From [Candidatus Thermochlorobacteriaceae] bacterium GBChlB (GTDB lineage Bacteria; Bacteroidota; Chlorobiia; Chlorobiales; Thermochlorobacteraceae), in NCBI GenBank assembly GCA_000724175.1, contig JPGV01000009.1, positions 182,342 to 246,341 of the forward strand: DNA of 64,000 bases, given 5' to 3'. Positions within the stretch are counted from its first letter, which is position 1. Every line of letters begins with the position of its first letter. The position numbers were made by a program, and so were the translations under genes. The notes beneath the pieces were generated by a model. It did not search any database and was not told the DNA's origin. It saw only the letters and a list, made by a program, of their open reading frames with translations. Below are positions 42,970 through 53,143 of this stretch, in pieces.

Positions 42970-45906
42970 ATGACCTTGCCTTGCAGAAAACATCGATTGC
43001 TCCGCCCGCTCACGTTGAATGTTTTTTTGATATGGGTATGGCTTGCACAAGCCACGCCGATGCTTTCACAGGAAACAGCGATTCGCAACGGCCCCTCGAC
43101 AGAACCGATGCTGCGCATTGAGACGGGCATGCACACCGCGATTATCCGACGCATCAGCAGCGACGACGCGAATCGTTTTTTAGTAACGGCTTCAGAAGAT
43201 AAAACCGTGCGGGTGTGGGACGCGACAAGCCAGCGCTTGCTTCGGATTTTGCGTCTGCCCATCGGAGAGGGCAACGAAGGAAAAGTTTATTCGGTGTCAA
43301 TGTCGCCCGACGGAAAAACAATCGCGTGCGGCGGCTGGACGGCTTACGAGTGGGAAAAGAGCAATTCGGTCTACCTCTTCGACCGAGAAAGCGGCACGAT
43401 GCTGCGGCGACTTGCCCGACACAACGGCGTCATCAACCACCTCGCGTATTCGAGAGACGGAAGATTTCTCGCCGTTTGTATGGGGGGCAACTACGGCGTG
43501 CGCGTGTATCGCACGTCGGATTACAGCGTCGCCTTTGAAGACAAGTCCTACAAAGGTGCAAGCTACGGTGCGGATTTTGACGAGCAAGGTCGGTTGGTTA
43601 CATCGTCCGACGATGGCTTTGTTTATCTCTATGACGCGCAGTTCAAGCAAGTTGCCAAAGTGCGCTCGCCAGCGGGCAACGACCCATTTCAAGTGCGTTT
43701 TTCACCCAACGGCTCAAAAGTTGCGCTGGGACATAGCGATACAAGCAGCGTTTGCATCTTTTCGGGGAGCGATTTGCAATGGCTCTACAATGCAAGCGTG
43801 GCGGGCGTCGGCAAAAAAAGTTTCAGCAGCGTTTGTTGGTCGAGCGATGGCAGAACGCTTTACGGCGCCGGCACGCACTCCAACACACCCAACAAAAAAT
43901 ACATTCGCGCTTGGGCGGACGAGGGCAGGGGGAAATTCACCGATATGCTAACCGACGCGGGCGATTTGCTCTCGCATCTCATTCCAAGAAAACAAGGCGG
44001 CGTCTTTTTTGCGGCTGCCGACCCGGGCTTTGGTGCCTTTGACGCCAACGGACGATTGATATTCTACCTTGCCTCCGCCACAGGCGATTTCAGAGACAGC
44101 AAAAACAATTTCCGCATCTCCGATGACGGGACGATTATTGAATTTCCTTACGAATACGGCGGCAAGAACTTAGCCCGCATTTCCATTCTCGACCGATTGA
44201 TTGAAAATATTTCTACCCACAGCTCCGATGTGCACGCGCCAAAAATGTCTGGATTGAACGTGACGAATTGGCGTAACTATCCTGACCCAAAACTCAATGG
44301 CAAGCCGATTAAACTCAAACAGTATGAACTTGCGCGCAGTCTTGCTATTGCCGACGACAACGGCTCGTTCTTGCTTGGATGCAGTTTCTCACTGCGCCGC
44401 ATCGACGCAGATGGAACAGAGTCGTGGCAAAACGACGCGCCGGGTTCAGCGTGGTCGGTGAATTTATCGAAGGATGGGAATTTGGCTGTTGCTGCGTTCG
44501 CCGACGGCTCAATTCGGTGGTATCGATATTCCGACGGCACGGAACTACTCGCGCTATTTCCGCACAACGACAAGCGGCGCTGGGTGATTAGCACGCCAAA
44601 CGGATACTACGATGCTTCGTCGGGCGGCGAGAATTTGATGGGCTGGTCGCTCAATCAAGGCAAAGACCGCGCTGCGCTGTTTTTTCCGGCGGCGAAATTT
44701 CACGCGACGTATTATCGCCCTGACGTCATCACCAAAACGCTCGAACTCTACGACGTCGCCGATGCGGTCAATGCAGCAAACAGCGACATCGGCGAGAAGA
44801 AAGCGCAAGCATCGATTACATCGCTTCTGCCGCCTGTCGTCTCCCTTCTCTCGCCCGCCGACGGTTCGGAAATTTCATCGACGCAACTCGTGGTGCGCTA
44901 CAGCGTGCGCTCGCCGTCGGGCGAACCCATCACGGGCGTGAAAGTTCTCATCGACGGTCGCCCGATTCAAAACACACGCGGACTGAAAAAAGTCGCTGAC
45001 GGGAGCGGCGAAAGCCTGACGATAACCGTGCCTGAGCGCGATTGCGAAATTGCCGTCATCGCTGAAAATCAATTCGCGTCGTCCGAACCTGCCACCGCGC
45101 GCGTGGTCTGGAAAAGCAACCAACTCCAGTCGCAACCCAAAGATGAATTTGTCATCAAGCCGAAGCTCTATGTGCTGTCCGTTGGCGTCAGTCAGTATCA
45201 AAACAAAGATCTCACGCTCGGACTTGCGTCCAAAGACGCGAAAGATTTTGCCAAATCGCTTCAAGCACAAAACGGGCTGCTCTATCGAGACGTCGTAATA
45301 AAAGTCTTGACTGACGCGGAGGCGACGAAAGACAACATTTTGGACGCGCTCGAGTGGCTGCAAAAAGAAGTTACAAGCAAAGACATTGCGATGATTTTCT
45401 TCGCGGGTCATGGCATGAACGACAACGCGGGCTTGTTTTATATTTTACCCGTCGGTGCCGACGTTGAAAAACTCAAACGAACCTGCCTGCCGTTTTCAGA
45501 TATGAAAAACACAGTCTCGTCGCTCGCTGGAAAGGTGATTGTCTTTTTAGACGCTTGTCATAGCGGCAATGCGATGGACGGAACAAAACGCCGCAGCGCG
45601 ACCGCCGACGTTGTTGCTGTGGTCAACGAACTCTCGAGCGCGGAAAACGGCGCAGTGGTGTTCTCGTCATCGACGGGAAAACAGTTTTCGTTAGAAGATG
45701 CCAAGTGGGGCAACGGCGCCTTTACAAAAGCGCTGGTCGAGGGCATTTCAGGCAAAGCCGATTTGACGGGCAGGGGAAGAATTACGGTCAATATGCTCGA
45801 TGTCTATCTTTCCGACCGCGTCAAGGAACTGACGAGCGGCAAACAAACACCAACGACCAATAAGCCGCCGAACATTCCCGATTTTCCGATTGCAATTAAA
45901 CGATGA
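42970..45906 (+). CDS. secreted WD40-repeat protein with C-terminal caspase (C14) domain
   Basis: 978 residues from the ATG at 42970; a TTG lies 14 codons upstream. The N-terminus has a signal (LTLNVFLIWVWLAQATPMLS). Residues about 60-560 form WD40/PD40 propellers (FLVTASEDKTVRVWDATSQ, VSMSPDGKTIACGG, ADGSIRWYRYSDG). An Ig-like region (PVVSLLSPADGSEI ... VKVLIDGRPIQ) precedes a C14 caspase domain starting LYVLSVGVSQYQ with catalytic His814 (FFAGHG) and Cys863 (FLDACHSG). Bacterial orthocaspases usually cleave after Arg or Lys; WD40 parts would recruit substrates. Extracytoplasmic location and promoter architecture make it notable. Function is unknown. Confidence 0.9.
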   Translation: MTLPCRKHRLLRPLTLNVFLIWVWLAQATPMLSQETAIRNGPSTEPMLRIETGMHTAIIRRISSDDANRFLVTASEDKTVRVWDATSQRLLRILRLPIGEGNEGKVYSVSMSPDGKTIACGGWTAYEWEKSNSVYLFDRESGTMLRRLARHNGVINHLAYSRDGRFLAVCMGGNYGVRVYRTSDYSVAFEDKSYKGASYGADFDEQGRLVTSSDDGFVYLYDAQFKQVAKVRSPAGNDPFQVRFSPNGSKVALGHSDTSSVCIFSGSDLQWLYNASVAGVGKKSFSSVCWSSDGRTLYGAGTHSNTPNKKYIRAWADEGRGKFTDMLTDAGDLLSHLIPRKQGGVFFAAADPGFGAFDANGRLIFYLASATGDFRDSKNNFRISDDGTIIEFPYEYGGKNLARISILDRLIENISTHSSDVHAPKMSGLNVTNWRNYPDPKLNGKPIKLKQYELARSLAIADDNGSFLLGCSFSLRRIDADGTESWQNDAPGSAWSVNLSKDGNLAVAAFADGSIRWYRYSDGTELLALFPHNDKRRWVISTPNGYYDASSGGENLMGWSLNQGKDRAALFFPAAKFHATYYRPDVITKTLELYDVADAVNAANSDIGEKKAQASITSLLPPVVSLLSPADGSEISSTQLVVRYSVRSPSGEPITGVKVLIDGRPIQNTRGLKKVADGSGESLTITVPERDCEIAVIAENQFASSEPATARVVWKSNQLQSQPKDEFVIKPKLYVLSVGVSQYQNKDLTLGLASKDAKDFAKSLQAQNGLLYRDVVIKVLTDAEATKDNILDALEWLQKEVTSKDIAMIFFAGHGMNDNAGLFYILPVGADVEKLKRTCLPFSDMKNTVSSLAGKVIVFLDACHSGNAMDGTKRRSATADVVAVVNELSSAENGAVVFSSSTGKQFSLEDAKWGNGAFTKALVEGISGKADLTGRGRITVNMLDVYLSDRVKELTSGKQTPTTNKPPNIPDFPIAIKR

Positions 45907-45921
45907 CCGCATCGTCGCCTG

Positions 45922-45948
45922 AAAACCCTTGTAAAAGCAGGGGTTTTT
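45922..45948. terminator. bidirectional terminator between the caspase gene and cobT
   Basis: A 10-bp stem AAAACCCTTG/CAGGGGTTTT (one G-T pair) with a 6-base loop is followed by T on both strands. It separates two convergent genes and touches the last base of cobT. Confidence 0.75.
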
Positions 45949-46990
45949 AGGTTTGTGGGGATTCCGAAACGCCCGCCGATTCAAAGGTCGCCATCTCGCA
46001 CAAGAGCCTTGCGGCGGCGTCTAAGATGTGCATCGCGAGTGCTGCGCCTGTGCCTTCACCGAGACGCATCTCGAGTGCAAGTATCGGCGTAACATTGAGA
46101 CGTTTCAACACAAGGGCGTGCGCTTTTTCCGCCGAACTGTGCGCAAAAAAACACGTTTGTTTTGAACTCGGGTCGATTGCAAACGCCACCGCGGCGGCCG
46201 CCGTTGCGACAAATCCGTCCACGACTATCGGCAGACGCAATCGGTGCGCTTCTAAGATTGAGCCACACATTGCTGCAATTTCAAACCCGCCGACCGCTTG
46301 CATCCACTCCTCCGCGCTACGACAGGTTGCCCGATGCCACGTTACTGCCTGATGAACAACGCGCGCTTTTCGTTGCACACCAGCGTCGTCCAACCCTGTC
46401 CCTCGTCCCACCGATTCTTCCGCAGAGACACCCAGCAACGCTGAAAAGAGTGCAGCGGCGGACGTCGTATTGCCAATACCCATTTCGCCGATGCCAAGCA
46501 ATTCTACGCCCGACTCTTTTGCTGCCTGCGTATGCTCTCGGCCAATGTTCATCGCTCGTTGCAGTTCACCTAACGACATTGCTTGCTCACGAAGAAAATT
46601 TCGTGTGCCGCGCTGAATCGGCTGGTTTGAAAAATTGGGAAAAGCAACGTTCGTTAGATCTCTGTCGACGCCCACATTGACGATGTTTAGCTCAATGCTG
46701 CCGTGCCGCGCCAGCACGTTAATCGCCGCACCGCCGTTCAAAAAGTTCAACACCATTTGCGCGGTAACTTCAGCAGGATATGCGCTCACGCCTTCGGCAA
46801 CAATGCCGTGACTGGCGGCATAGACATTCAATCGTTTGCGATGAACGGTTGGAGACAGGGTTTGCTGAATTGCCGCAAGCCGCGCCGCAAGCTCTTCTAA
46901 ATGTCCAAGCGAGCCGAGCGGCTTTGTTTTGCGGTCAAATTTTTCTTGTGCTGAACGTTTCCACTCATCAAACGAGCGCGATGTCGACAT
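45947..46990 (-). CDS. cobT: nicotinate-nucleotide-dimethylbenzimidazole phosphoribosyltransferase
   Basis: Activates dimethylbenzimidazole for the lower ligand of cobalamin. 347 residues. Conserved blocks: KPLGSLGHLEELAARLAAIQ, YAASHGIVAEGVSAYPAEVTAQMV, the GEMGIGNTTSAAAL loop and the catalytic-glutamate block EMRLGEGTGAALAM near the C-terminus. Its start overlaps by one base the stop of the upstream dienelactone hydrolase gene. Confidence 0.95.
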   Translation of the reverse strand: MSTSRSFDEWKRSAQEKFDRKTKPLGSLGHLEELAARLAAIQQTLSPTVHRKRLNVYAASHGIVAEGVSAYPAEVTAQMVLNFLNGGAAINVLARHGSIELNIVNVGVDRDLTNVAFPNFSNQPIQRGTRNFLREQAMSLGELQRAMNIGREHTQAAKESGVELLGIGEMGIGNTTSAAALFSALLGVSAEESVGRGTGLDDAGVQRKARVVHQAVTWHRATCRSAEEWMQAVGGFEIAAMCGSILEAHRLRLPIVVDGFVATAAAAVAFAIDPSSKQTCFFAHSSAEKAHALVLKRLNVTPILALEMRLGEGTGAALAMHILDAAARLLCEMATFESAGVSESPQT

Positions 46991-47754
46991 CAGCCTTTCA
47001 ATGTTTTTTTGAAGAATGCGAGCGTGCGCGCCCAGGCGTCCTTCGCGTCGGCTTCAATGTAGCCTGCTTTGTTGTTCGGGTTCATAAAGGCATGACCAGC
47101 GTTCTCATAAATTTTGAGCTCGACATCTCGACCGGCAGCTTTGAGTTCCTTCTCGAAGGCTTGAACGCCCTCGACTGGAATGCCTCGGTCTTTGCCGCCG
47201 AAGATGCCCAGCACCGACGCTTTGACGCTCGAAAGCTCTGCTTTGTCTTGCGAGACTCTGCCGTAGCAAATCACCGATGCACTAATTTTCTCACCAAGCT
47301 CTCTCGCCGCAAGCAGCGAATAACTGCCGCCCATGCACCATCCAACTGAACCGACTTTTTGTCCCTTCGCTTCTTCAAGCGTTTCAAGATAAGCGTATGC
47401 GCTTTTCAGGTCAGTAGCGACGCGGTCTTTTGGCGTGCCGTTCATCAAGGCTTGTGCGTCTTGCGGCGATGTGGTGACCTTGCCACGATAGAGATCAACA
47501 GCGAGAACTACATAACCTTCAGCCGCAAGTGCGTCCGCCATTTGCTTCACCCAATCGTTCAATCCCCACCATTCATGAATCATAATTACGGCGGGATACT
47601 TGCCTTTGGCTTCGGGCATCGCGAGATACGCTGAGACATCTTCGCCACCCGATTTGTAGGTTACAGTTCTCGAGACAGTTTTCGAGGCAGGCTTTGCATC
47701 GAGCGTTGTTGCAAACAGCCCAAGTGCCAAGAATAAAGACAGTGATGTTTTCAT
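46990..47754 (-). CDS. secreted dienelactone hydrolase-family protein (active form)
   Basis: 254 residues with a signal peptide (MKTSLSLFLALGLFATTLDA). Alpha/beta hydrolase with nucleophile Cys in GWCMGGS, acid in GGKDRGIP and histidine in ENAGHAFMNP. HEWWGLNDW is the oxyanion-side block of the family. Catalyses ester or lactone cleavage; natural substrate unknown. It is followed by cobT and preceded at 18 bp by a related gene. Confidence 0.88.
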   Translation of the reverse strand: MKTSLSLFLALGLFATTLDAKPASKTVSRTVTYKSGGEDVSAYLAMPEAKGKYPAVIMIHEWWGLNDWVKQMADALAAEGYVVLAVDLYRGKVTTSPQDAQALMNGTPKDRVATDLKSAYAYLETLEEAKGQKVGSVGWCMGGSYSLLAARELGEKISASVICYGRVSQDKAELSSVKASVLGIFGGKDRGIPVEGVQAFEKELKAAGRDVELKIYENAGHAFMNPNNKAGYIEADAKDAWARTLAFFKKTLKG

Positions 47755-47772
47755 AGCAAAAAAGAATTGAGT

Positions 47773-48504
47773 TTAAGAATTGAGAAATGTGCTTAGAAAC
47801 TGAATCAATCGACGCCACGCATCGGATGCCGCCGCGCCGTTGAACGTATCGCTAAAGTTTTCCCTTGATGGGCGCATAAAATCGTGTTTGAGCGACGGAT
47901 AAATTTTCACATCAGCTGTTCTGCCCAATGTTTTCAAGCGTTCACGGAATTTGACGACGCGCGCCGAATCAATGCCGATGTCGCTTCCAGCAAAACTGCC
48001 GAAGAGCGGCGCAGTGATTTTTTGAACCAATTCTTCGGATTCAACAATCGGCGCGTAAGTTATGCCGACGGCGGAAATATCTCGTCGTCTTAGCGCAGTT
48101 TCAAGCGCATAGCCGCCGCCCATGCCTAAGCCAACAATCGCCGTCTTTTTTATCATCAGAAAGTTTTTTGCAAGGTATGAGAACGCTGCGTCAATATCTG
48201 CTCTGACTTGTGCGTCGGGCAAGGCACGTTCAATTTCATGCGCTTCCATAACATCTTCGGGAACTTTGCCGCGATACAAATCGACCGCGAGCACACAAAA
48301 TCCCTCACGCGCCAGAGAGTCGCAAAGTGAGCGCGTCCATGCGTCCAACCCATAACGGTCGTGCAGAAAGACCACCGCGGACGGCACCAGACCGTTTGCT
48401 TTGACATACGCTGTGCCGCCGCTCGACAGCGAGACCACTGTTTGAGCAGGCAGGGGCGATGCGCAGAACGACACAGAGACGATGACAACGAAAAGCTGTC
48501 GCAT
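47773..48504 (-). CDS. dienelactone hydrolase paralogue lacking the nucleophile
   Basis: 243 residues from the ATG at 48504 (MRQLFVVIVSVSFCASPLPAQ, a signal peptide); the open frame extends 45 codons upstream without similarity. The fold follows the neighbouring hydrolase: FLHDRYGLDAWTRSL, LAVDLYRGKVP, DIGID as acid, and PSLKHDFMRPS. The nucleophile position GxCxGG reads GLGMGGG, so Cys is replaced by Gly. Either it is a pseudoenzyme, for instance a regulatory or binding partner, or it uses another residue. Tandem with the active paralogue, suggesting duplication. Confidence 0.8.
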   Translation of the reverse strand: MRQLFVVIVSVSFCASPLPAQTVVSLSSGGTAYVKANGLVPSAVVFLHDRYGLDAWTRSLCDSLAREGFCVLAVDLYRGKVPEDVMEAHEIERALPDAQVRADIDAAFSYLAKNFLMIKKTAIVGLGMGGGYALETALRRRDISAVGITYAPIVESEELVQKITAPLFGSFAGSDIGIDSARVVKFRERLKTLGRTADVKIYPSLKHDFMRPSRENFSDTFNGAAASDAWRRLIQFLSTFLNS

Positions 48505-48650
48505 AGCAGTCAGTTCAGTTGCGCCAAATTTACAGCGCAGAACTGTTTTTTCGACGTTGCGCAATGTAAGCAGACTTGCATGCTTACTTTTTCTGTTTGC
48601 CAATCGGCGTTGCCCAAATTTAAAGCGCGGTTCTTGCATTGGATAGAAAC

Positions 48651-48679
48651 AAAAAAGTCCCGGCGGGAACGGGACTTTT
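48651..48679 (-). terminator. terminator of the ribosomal operon
   Basis: On the minus strand a 10-bp stem AAAAGTCCCG/CGGGACTTTT with a 7-base loop runs into TTTTTTG, 20 bp after the rplQ stop. Confidence 0.9.
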
Positions 48680-48698
48680 GCATTCAGAAATGATTTTG

Positions 48699-49172
48699 TT
48701 ACGCGCTGGCGGTAGCTTCTTTTTGCTCACCAGATTGCTTGGTTTGGGCTTCTTTTGAGCCGCGAACACGTTTGGCACGGTCTTGTTTCTGACGGCGTTT
48801 CTCGGTAGGTGCTTCGCTGTAATCGACGAGTTCAATCATCGCCATTTTTGCCGCATCGCCAAAGCGCGGGGGCAACTTTACGACGCGCGTGTAGCCACCG
48901 TTGCGGGCTGCAACTTTATTGGCTATGTCGCTAAAGAGTTCTTTAATCGCCGCTTTGTCTTTGATGACCTTAAAGACTTCTCGTTGGGCGTGCTGCGTGC
49001 CTTCTTTGGCGCGGGTAATGAGCGGCTCGACCACGCGGCGCAGTTCTTTTGCTTTGGCTTCGGTGGTTCGAATCCGTTTATGCAGGATAAGTGCCGTCGA
49101 GAGGTTCGCCAGCGTGGCGTGGCGGTGGCTCGCGGTGCGTCCTAATTTTCTTGCCGAAATTACTTTTCGCAT
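48699..49172 (-). CDS. rplQ: 50S ribosomal protein L17
   Basis: 157 residues. The opening [45 protein letters not shown] is diagnostic of L17, which sits at the tunnel exit. The C-terminal about 40 residues are a K/R/E/Q-rich tail beyond the conserved core. Last gene of the superoperon, 33 bp after rpoA. Confidence 0.97.
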   Translation of the reverse strand: MRKVISARKLGRTASHRHATLANLSTALILHKRIRTTEAKAKELRRVVEPLITRAKEGTQHAQREVFKVIKDKAAIKELFSDIANKVAARNGGYTRVVKLPPRFGDAAKMAMIELVDYSEAPTEKRRQKQDRAKRVRGSKEAQTKQSGEQKEATASA

Positions 49173-49204
49173 CGTTGTTCAATTTCAAATTTTCGCCTGT
49201 TCGA

Positions 49205-50197
49205 TTAGGCTTCTTTCAAACGGTATTTTGAGACATCCATGCCGAAGTGCAATCCTTTGCTCTCGACCAATTCTTTGAGTTCTGCCAAAGATTTTTTGCC
49301 GAAATTTTTAAAGCCCAGCAATTCTTCTTCGCGCTTGCTCACGAGCTGACCAAGCGTCTCGATTTCGGCGGAGCGCAGGCAGTTGTGCGAACGGACGGAG
49401 AGTTCAATATCTTCCATGCGCGTCATCAAGATGTTGCGAATACGCTCAAACTCCGCGTCGGTTTGCGTATCGCTCTCAGGCACTTCCTCTTCTTCAATGG
49501 TGGGGGAGAACTGCGAGAACAACTTGATGTGGTCGCTAATGATTCTTCCTGCCATGCTTGCGGCTTCGTCGGGCTGAACCGAGCCGTCGGTTTCGACTTC
49601 CAGAATCAATTTTTCGTAATCGGTGCGCTGCCCGACGCGTGTGTTCTCGACGCTGTATTTCACATTGCGAATCGGCGTGTAAATTGAGTCAATCGGAATA
49701 AAGCCGATTGGCATGCCGTCGGGCTTATTTTCTTCGGCAGGAACGTAGCCGCGCCCGCGCCCGATGTATAAATCTATTTTCAGCGTAATCCCTTTCGTAA
49801 TCGTCGCAATGTGTAAATCGGTATTCAAAATCTCGAAATCGCCTTCGGAGCTGGTAATATCTCCAGCCGTGAAATCTTTTGGACCTTTGAGCGCCAGCGA
49901 GACGACGGCATTGCGCTTGCTGATGGAGCGGAATCGCACCTGTTTGAGATTCAGAATGATGTCGGGCACATCTTCCTTCACACCGTCGATGGTGGAGAAC
50001 TCATGCAACACACCGTCAATTTTAATACCCGTGATTGCCGTGCCAGGCAGCGACGACAGAAGAACGCGGCGCATCATATTGCCGATGGTAACGCCGTAGC
50101 CACGTTCAAGCGGCTGGGCGATGAACTTGCCATAAAAATTGGAATACGAGTTCTCGTCTAATTCCAACTTCTCTGGCATTTGCATTGGCTGAATCAT
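49205..50197 (-). CDS. rpoA: DNA-directed RNA polymerase subunit alpha
   Basis: 330 residues: N-terminal assembly domain ([34 protein letters not shown]) and C-terminal domain ([47 protein letters not shown]), joined by an acidic linker. Standard position between rpsD and rplQ. Confidence 0.98.
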   Translation of the reverse strand: MIQPMQMPEKLELDENSYSNFYGKFIAQPLERGYGVTIGNMMRRVLLSSLPGTAITGIKIDGVLHEFSTIDGVKEDVPDIILNLKQVRFRSISKRNAVVSLALKGPKDFTAGDITSSEGDFEILNTDLHIATITKGITLKIDLYIGRGRGYVPAEENKPDGMPIGFIPIDSIYTPIRNVKYSVENTRVGQRTDYEKLILEVETDGSVQPDEAASMAGRIISDHIKLFSQFSPTIEEEEVPESDTQTDAEFERIRNILMTRMEDIELSVRSHNCLRSAEIETLGQLVSKREEELLGFKNFGKKSLAELKELVESKGLHFGMDVSKYRLKEA

Positions 50198-50254
50198 ATC
50201 GGTGGTGTTCTCCTCTCTTGCGAAATTTGATGAACTTGTAAGGCGGCTTACAAA

Positions 50255-50866
50255 TTACTTCGAGTAAAGCTCGACGACGAGCTGTTCATTGAACGGCTCT
50301 TGTACGTCGCTGCGTTCCGGCGCATTGACGAATATGGCTTTTAAGTTCGCCTTATCGACTTGAATCCATTGTGGAATTTGCGAGTCAGGCTTTTTGTTGA
50401 GCGCACTTCGGACAGCGTCCATGTTTTTGCTCTTTTGGCGGAACTCAATCACATCGCCAGAGCGCAGTTGATACGACGGAATGTTTGTTTTTTTGCCGTT
50501 GACGAGCAAGTGGCAATGCGACACTAATTGCCTTGCGGCGCGGCGCGAGACAGCGAATCCCGAACGATAGACCACATTGTCCAATCGGCTCTCCAACATT
50601 TTGACGAGGTTGTCACCCGTTACGCCGCGCATGGCGGAGGCTTTCGCGTAGTATGTTCTGAACTGACGCTCCAATACGCCGTAGATGTATTTCATCTTCT
50701 GCTTTTCACGAAGCTGGACTGCGTATTCGGAAATTTTACTTTTCTTGTTCTGACCGTGCTGACCAGGCGCGTAGGGACGACGCTCCAAGAACTTCTCTGC
50801 TTTTGGAGCGATTGCGACGCCTAATCGACGCGAGACTTTCGAAACTGAACCCGTGTATCTTGCCAT
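50255..50866 (-). CDS. rpsD: 30S ribosomal protein S4
   Basis: 203 residues. [10 protein letters not shown] and the S4 RNA-binding core ([45 protein letters not shown]) are present. No zinc-binding cysteine cluster is visible at the N-terminus. The gap of 57 bp to rpoA is the largest in this part of the operon. Confidence 0.97.
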   Translation of the reverse strand: MARYTGSVSKVSRRLGVAIAPKAEKFLERRPYAPGQHGQNKKSKISEYAVQLREKQKMKYIYGVLERQFRTYYAKASAMRGVTGDNLVKMLESRLDNVVYRSGFAVSRRAARQLVSHCHLLVNGKKTNIPSYQLRSGDVIEFRQKSKNMDAVRSALNKKPDSQIPQWIQVDKANLKAIFVNAPERSDVQEPFNEQLVVELYSK

Positions 50867-50893
50867 TGTGTTAAAAAACGCGGTTGATTTGAA

Positions 50894-51289
50894 TTAGACT
50901 CTGCGACGTTTTGGCGGACGGCAGCCGTTGTGCGGGAGCGGCGTAATATCTCGAATTGAGCGCACTTCCAAACCAGCAACTTGCAGCGAGCGAATCGCGG
51001 CGTCGCGTCCCGAGCCGGGACCTTTAATCAGCACATCTACTTTCCGCATACCAAGTTCGGCGGCTTCGCGGGCGGCGGCTTCAGCGGTTACTTGCGCTGC
51101 GTAGGGCGTGTTTTTTTTCGAGCCTTTGAATCCGTTTTTGCCAGCGGTCGACCAAGCGACGGTGTTTCCGAACAGGTCGGTGATTGTTATCAGCACATTG
51201 TTGAACGTGGCTTTAATGTGCGCAATGCCTTCCACAGGCACGTTGATTTTTTTCTTTTTCTTCGCGGCAGTCGTTGTTGCTGTTGCCAT
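50894..51289 (-). CDS. rpsK: 30S ribosomal protein S11
   Basis: 131 residues. [40 protein letters not shown] and the C-terminal [18 protein letters not shown] are diagnostic. The N-terminal lysine-rich stretch ([11 protein letters not shown]) is a typical disordered tail. Confidence 0.98.
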   Translation of the reverse strand: MATATTTAAKKKKKINVPVEGIAHIKATFNNVLITITDLFGNTVAWSTAGKNGFKGSKKNTPYAAQVTAEAAAREAAELGMRKVDVLIKGPGSGRDAAIRSLQVAGLEVRSIRDITPLPHNGCRPPKRRRV

Positions 51290-51318
51290 TGGTGTTTCCA
51301 GTTAATCTCTCGAGTTAA

Positions 51319-51699
51319 TTACTTCTTCGCGGCAGCTTTTTTCTTACCTGCGACGGTCTTGCGCTTGCCTTTGCGGGTTCGTGCGTTGGTGCGCGTGCGC
51401 TGTCCTCTGACCGGCAAACCGCGACGGTGTCGTAAGCCGCGATAGCAACCGATGTCCATCAAGCGCTTAATCGCCAACTGTTGTTCGCTGCGGGCTTGCC
51501 CTTCGACTTTGTATTCGCCCGTGATGATTTGGCGCACCGCGTTGGCTTCGTCGTCGGTGAACTCAGCGATCTTTTTGTCCTCGCTGATGCCCGCCTTCGC
51601 TAAAATCTTCGAGGCAGAAGTTCTACCGATGCCGTAGATATATGTCAGCCCAATGACGGCGCGTTTATTTCTTGGAAGATCAACTCCCGCGATTCTCAT
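51319..51699 (-). CDS. rpsM: 30S ribosomal protein S13
   Basis: 126 residues: [33 protein letters not shown] at the N-terminus and [24 protein letters not shown] at the C-terminus, both diagnostic. Lysine- and alanine-rich tail. Confidence 0.98.
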   Translation of the reverse strand: MRIAGVDLPRNKRAVIGLTYIYGIGRTSASKILAKAGISEDKKIAEFTDDEANAVRQIITGEYKVEGQARSEQQLAIKRLMDIGCYRGLRHRRGLPVRGQRTRTNARTRKGKRKTVAGKKKAAAKK

Positions 51700-51729
51700 A
51701 GTCTTGCCTTGGAATTAAATCTTAATAAA

Positions 51730-51846
51730 TTACCCTTGGCGCTGTTTGTGATTCGGGTTCTTTTTGCAAATCACCAGCACTTTTCCTTTGCGGCGAATGA
51801 TTTTGCACGATTCGCAGCGCTTCTTGATGGACGAATAGACTTTCAT
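51730..51846 (-). CDS. rpmJ: 50S ribosomal protein L36
   Basis: 38 residues, [22 protein letters not shown] at the N-terminus and ending [10 protein letters not shown]. The zinc ligands C11, C14, C27 and H33 are all kept, so it is the C+ form. Read directly from the sequence because it is short. It lies between infA and rpsM; a gap of 184 bp before it holds no recognised element. Confidence 0.95.
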   Translation of the reverse strand: MKVYSSIKKRCESCKIIRRKGKVLVICKKNPNHKQRQG

Positions 51847-52030
51847 GGCTCTTTCAACCCTTCAATTTTTTCCTTGAACAACTTATGTTGAGCGGCTTAT
51901 GTCAGCAGCATTTTGCTCTTCTGTTGCTTGTTTTACCGCACTGTTAAAACTCTTCTTAAAAACGAAAGGGCGCAAAAATACGAAACCCGCGCCGTATTCA
52001 CAAATTATTTTTTGATTTTTCGCTGCAATG

Positions 52031-52249
52031 TTACTTAAAGCGGTAGGTGATTCGCCCCTTGCTGAGATCGTAGGGCGAGACCTGCACACGCACACGGTCG
52101 CCGGGCAGAATCTTGATGAAGTTCATCCGCATCTTGCCCGATACGTGCGCCAGCACTTCAAGGTTATTCTCCAACTTCACTTTGAAGTTCGCATTAGGCA
52201 GCGCTTCCAAAATGACACCATCTATTTCAAGAGCATCTTCTTTCGACAC
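52031..52249 (-). CDS. infA: translation initiation factor IF-1
   Basis: 72 residues: [71 protein letters not shown]. The start is a GTG at 52247-52249, giving M-SKEDALEI as in other IF-1 proteins; the open frame continues upstream but only into non-homologous sequence. The gap to map is 61 bp. Confidence 0.93.
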   Translation of the reverse strand: MSKEDALEIDGVILEALPNANFKVKLENNLEVLAHVSGKMRMNFIKILPGDRVRVQVSPYDLSKGRITYRFK

Positions 52250-52310
52250 AGCTTTGCGTTTTAGTTCTCTTTGATGAGTTTGCGTTCCAGAACAAATCTT
52301 TGGGTGACGC

Positions 52311-53138
52311 CTATTTGGCTTCTGCGCCTTCGGCGACGACACTGGGTTGGTCTTTTTTTAGGCGCGAGAGCGTCAGAACCTCTGCCTTGCCTTTTCGCAC
52401 AATGACAGTATGCTCGAAATGCGCCGATGGTTTTTTATCTGCCGTAATCGCCGTCCATGTGTCGCTTGCGATGACGGCTTTTCTCGACCGACCTAAATTT
52501 ATCATCGGCTCAATCGCCAGTGCCATGCCTTCGCGCAGAAAGACTCCGGTGCCACGCTTACCAAGATTCGGGACGGGCGGCTCTTCGTGCATTTTTGTGC
52601 CGATGCCATGTCCGACCATATTTTCAATCACGCCGAAACCAAAACTTTCCGCATACTGCTGAACGGCGGCAGAGATGTCGAAGAGCCTTTTTCCGACGAC
52701 CGCTTCCTTAATAGCGAGCGTCAGGCACATCTCGGTTACTTTGACCAAATGAACAATGTCGGGCGCGACATTGCCAATCATAAAGGTGCGCGCCGCATCG
52801 CCGTGATAGCCGCCTTTGAATGCGCCGCAATCGACCGAGACGATATCGCCGTCTTTGATGAGGCGTTTTGCGCTTGGAATCCCATGAACGACTTCTTCGT
52901 TGATGGAGACGCAAATCGTTGCAGGATATGGCCTAATGCCTCTTGCGCCTTTGGGCACGTAGTTCAAAAAACTTGGAGTCGCACCTTGACTGCGAATATA
53001 CTCGTTGGCGAGGTCGTCAAGCCGTTTGGTTGTGATGCCTTCGCGAATTTCGGATTCAATAAGGTCAAGCGTTTCGGCGACAATTCGCCCTGACTCACGC
53101 ATCACCTCGATTTCCTTTTCGCTTCTGGCGGTTACCAT
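52311..53138 (-). CDS. map: methionine aminopeptidase (type I)
   Basis: Removes N-terminal methionine. 275 residues, slightly longer than the usual about 250 through a C-terminal tail. Metal ligands appear in [38 protein letters not shown] and [13 protein letters not shown]. Encoded between secY and infA, a frequent arrangement. Confidence 0.96.
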   Translation of the reverse strand: MVTARSEKEIEVMRESGRIVAETLDLIESEIREGITTKRLDDLANEYIRSQGATPSFLNYVPKGARGIRPYPATICVSINEEVVHGIPSAKRLIKDGDIVSVDCGAFKGGYHGDAARTFMIGNVAPDIVHLVKVTEMCLTLAIKEAVVGKRLFDISAAVQQYAESFGFGVIENMVGHGIGTKMHEEPPVPNLGKRGTGVFLREGMALAIEPMINLGRSRKAVIASDTWTAITADKKPSAHFEHTVIVRKGKAEVLTLSRLKKDQPSVVAEGAEAK

Positions 53139-53143
53139 AGTGT

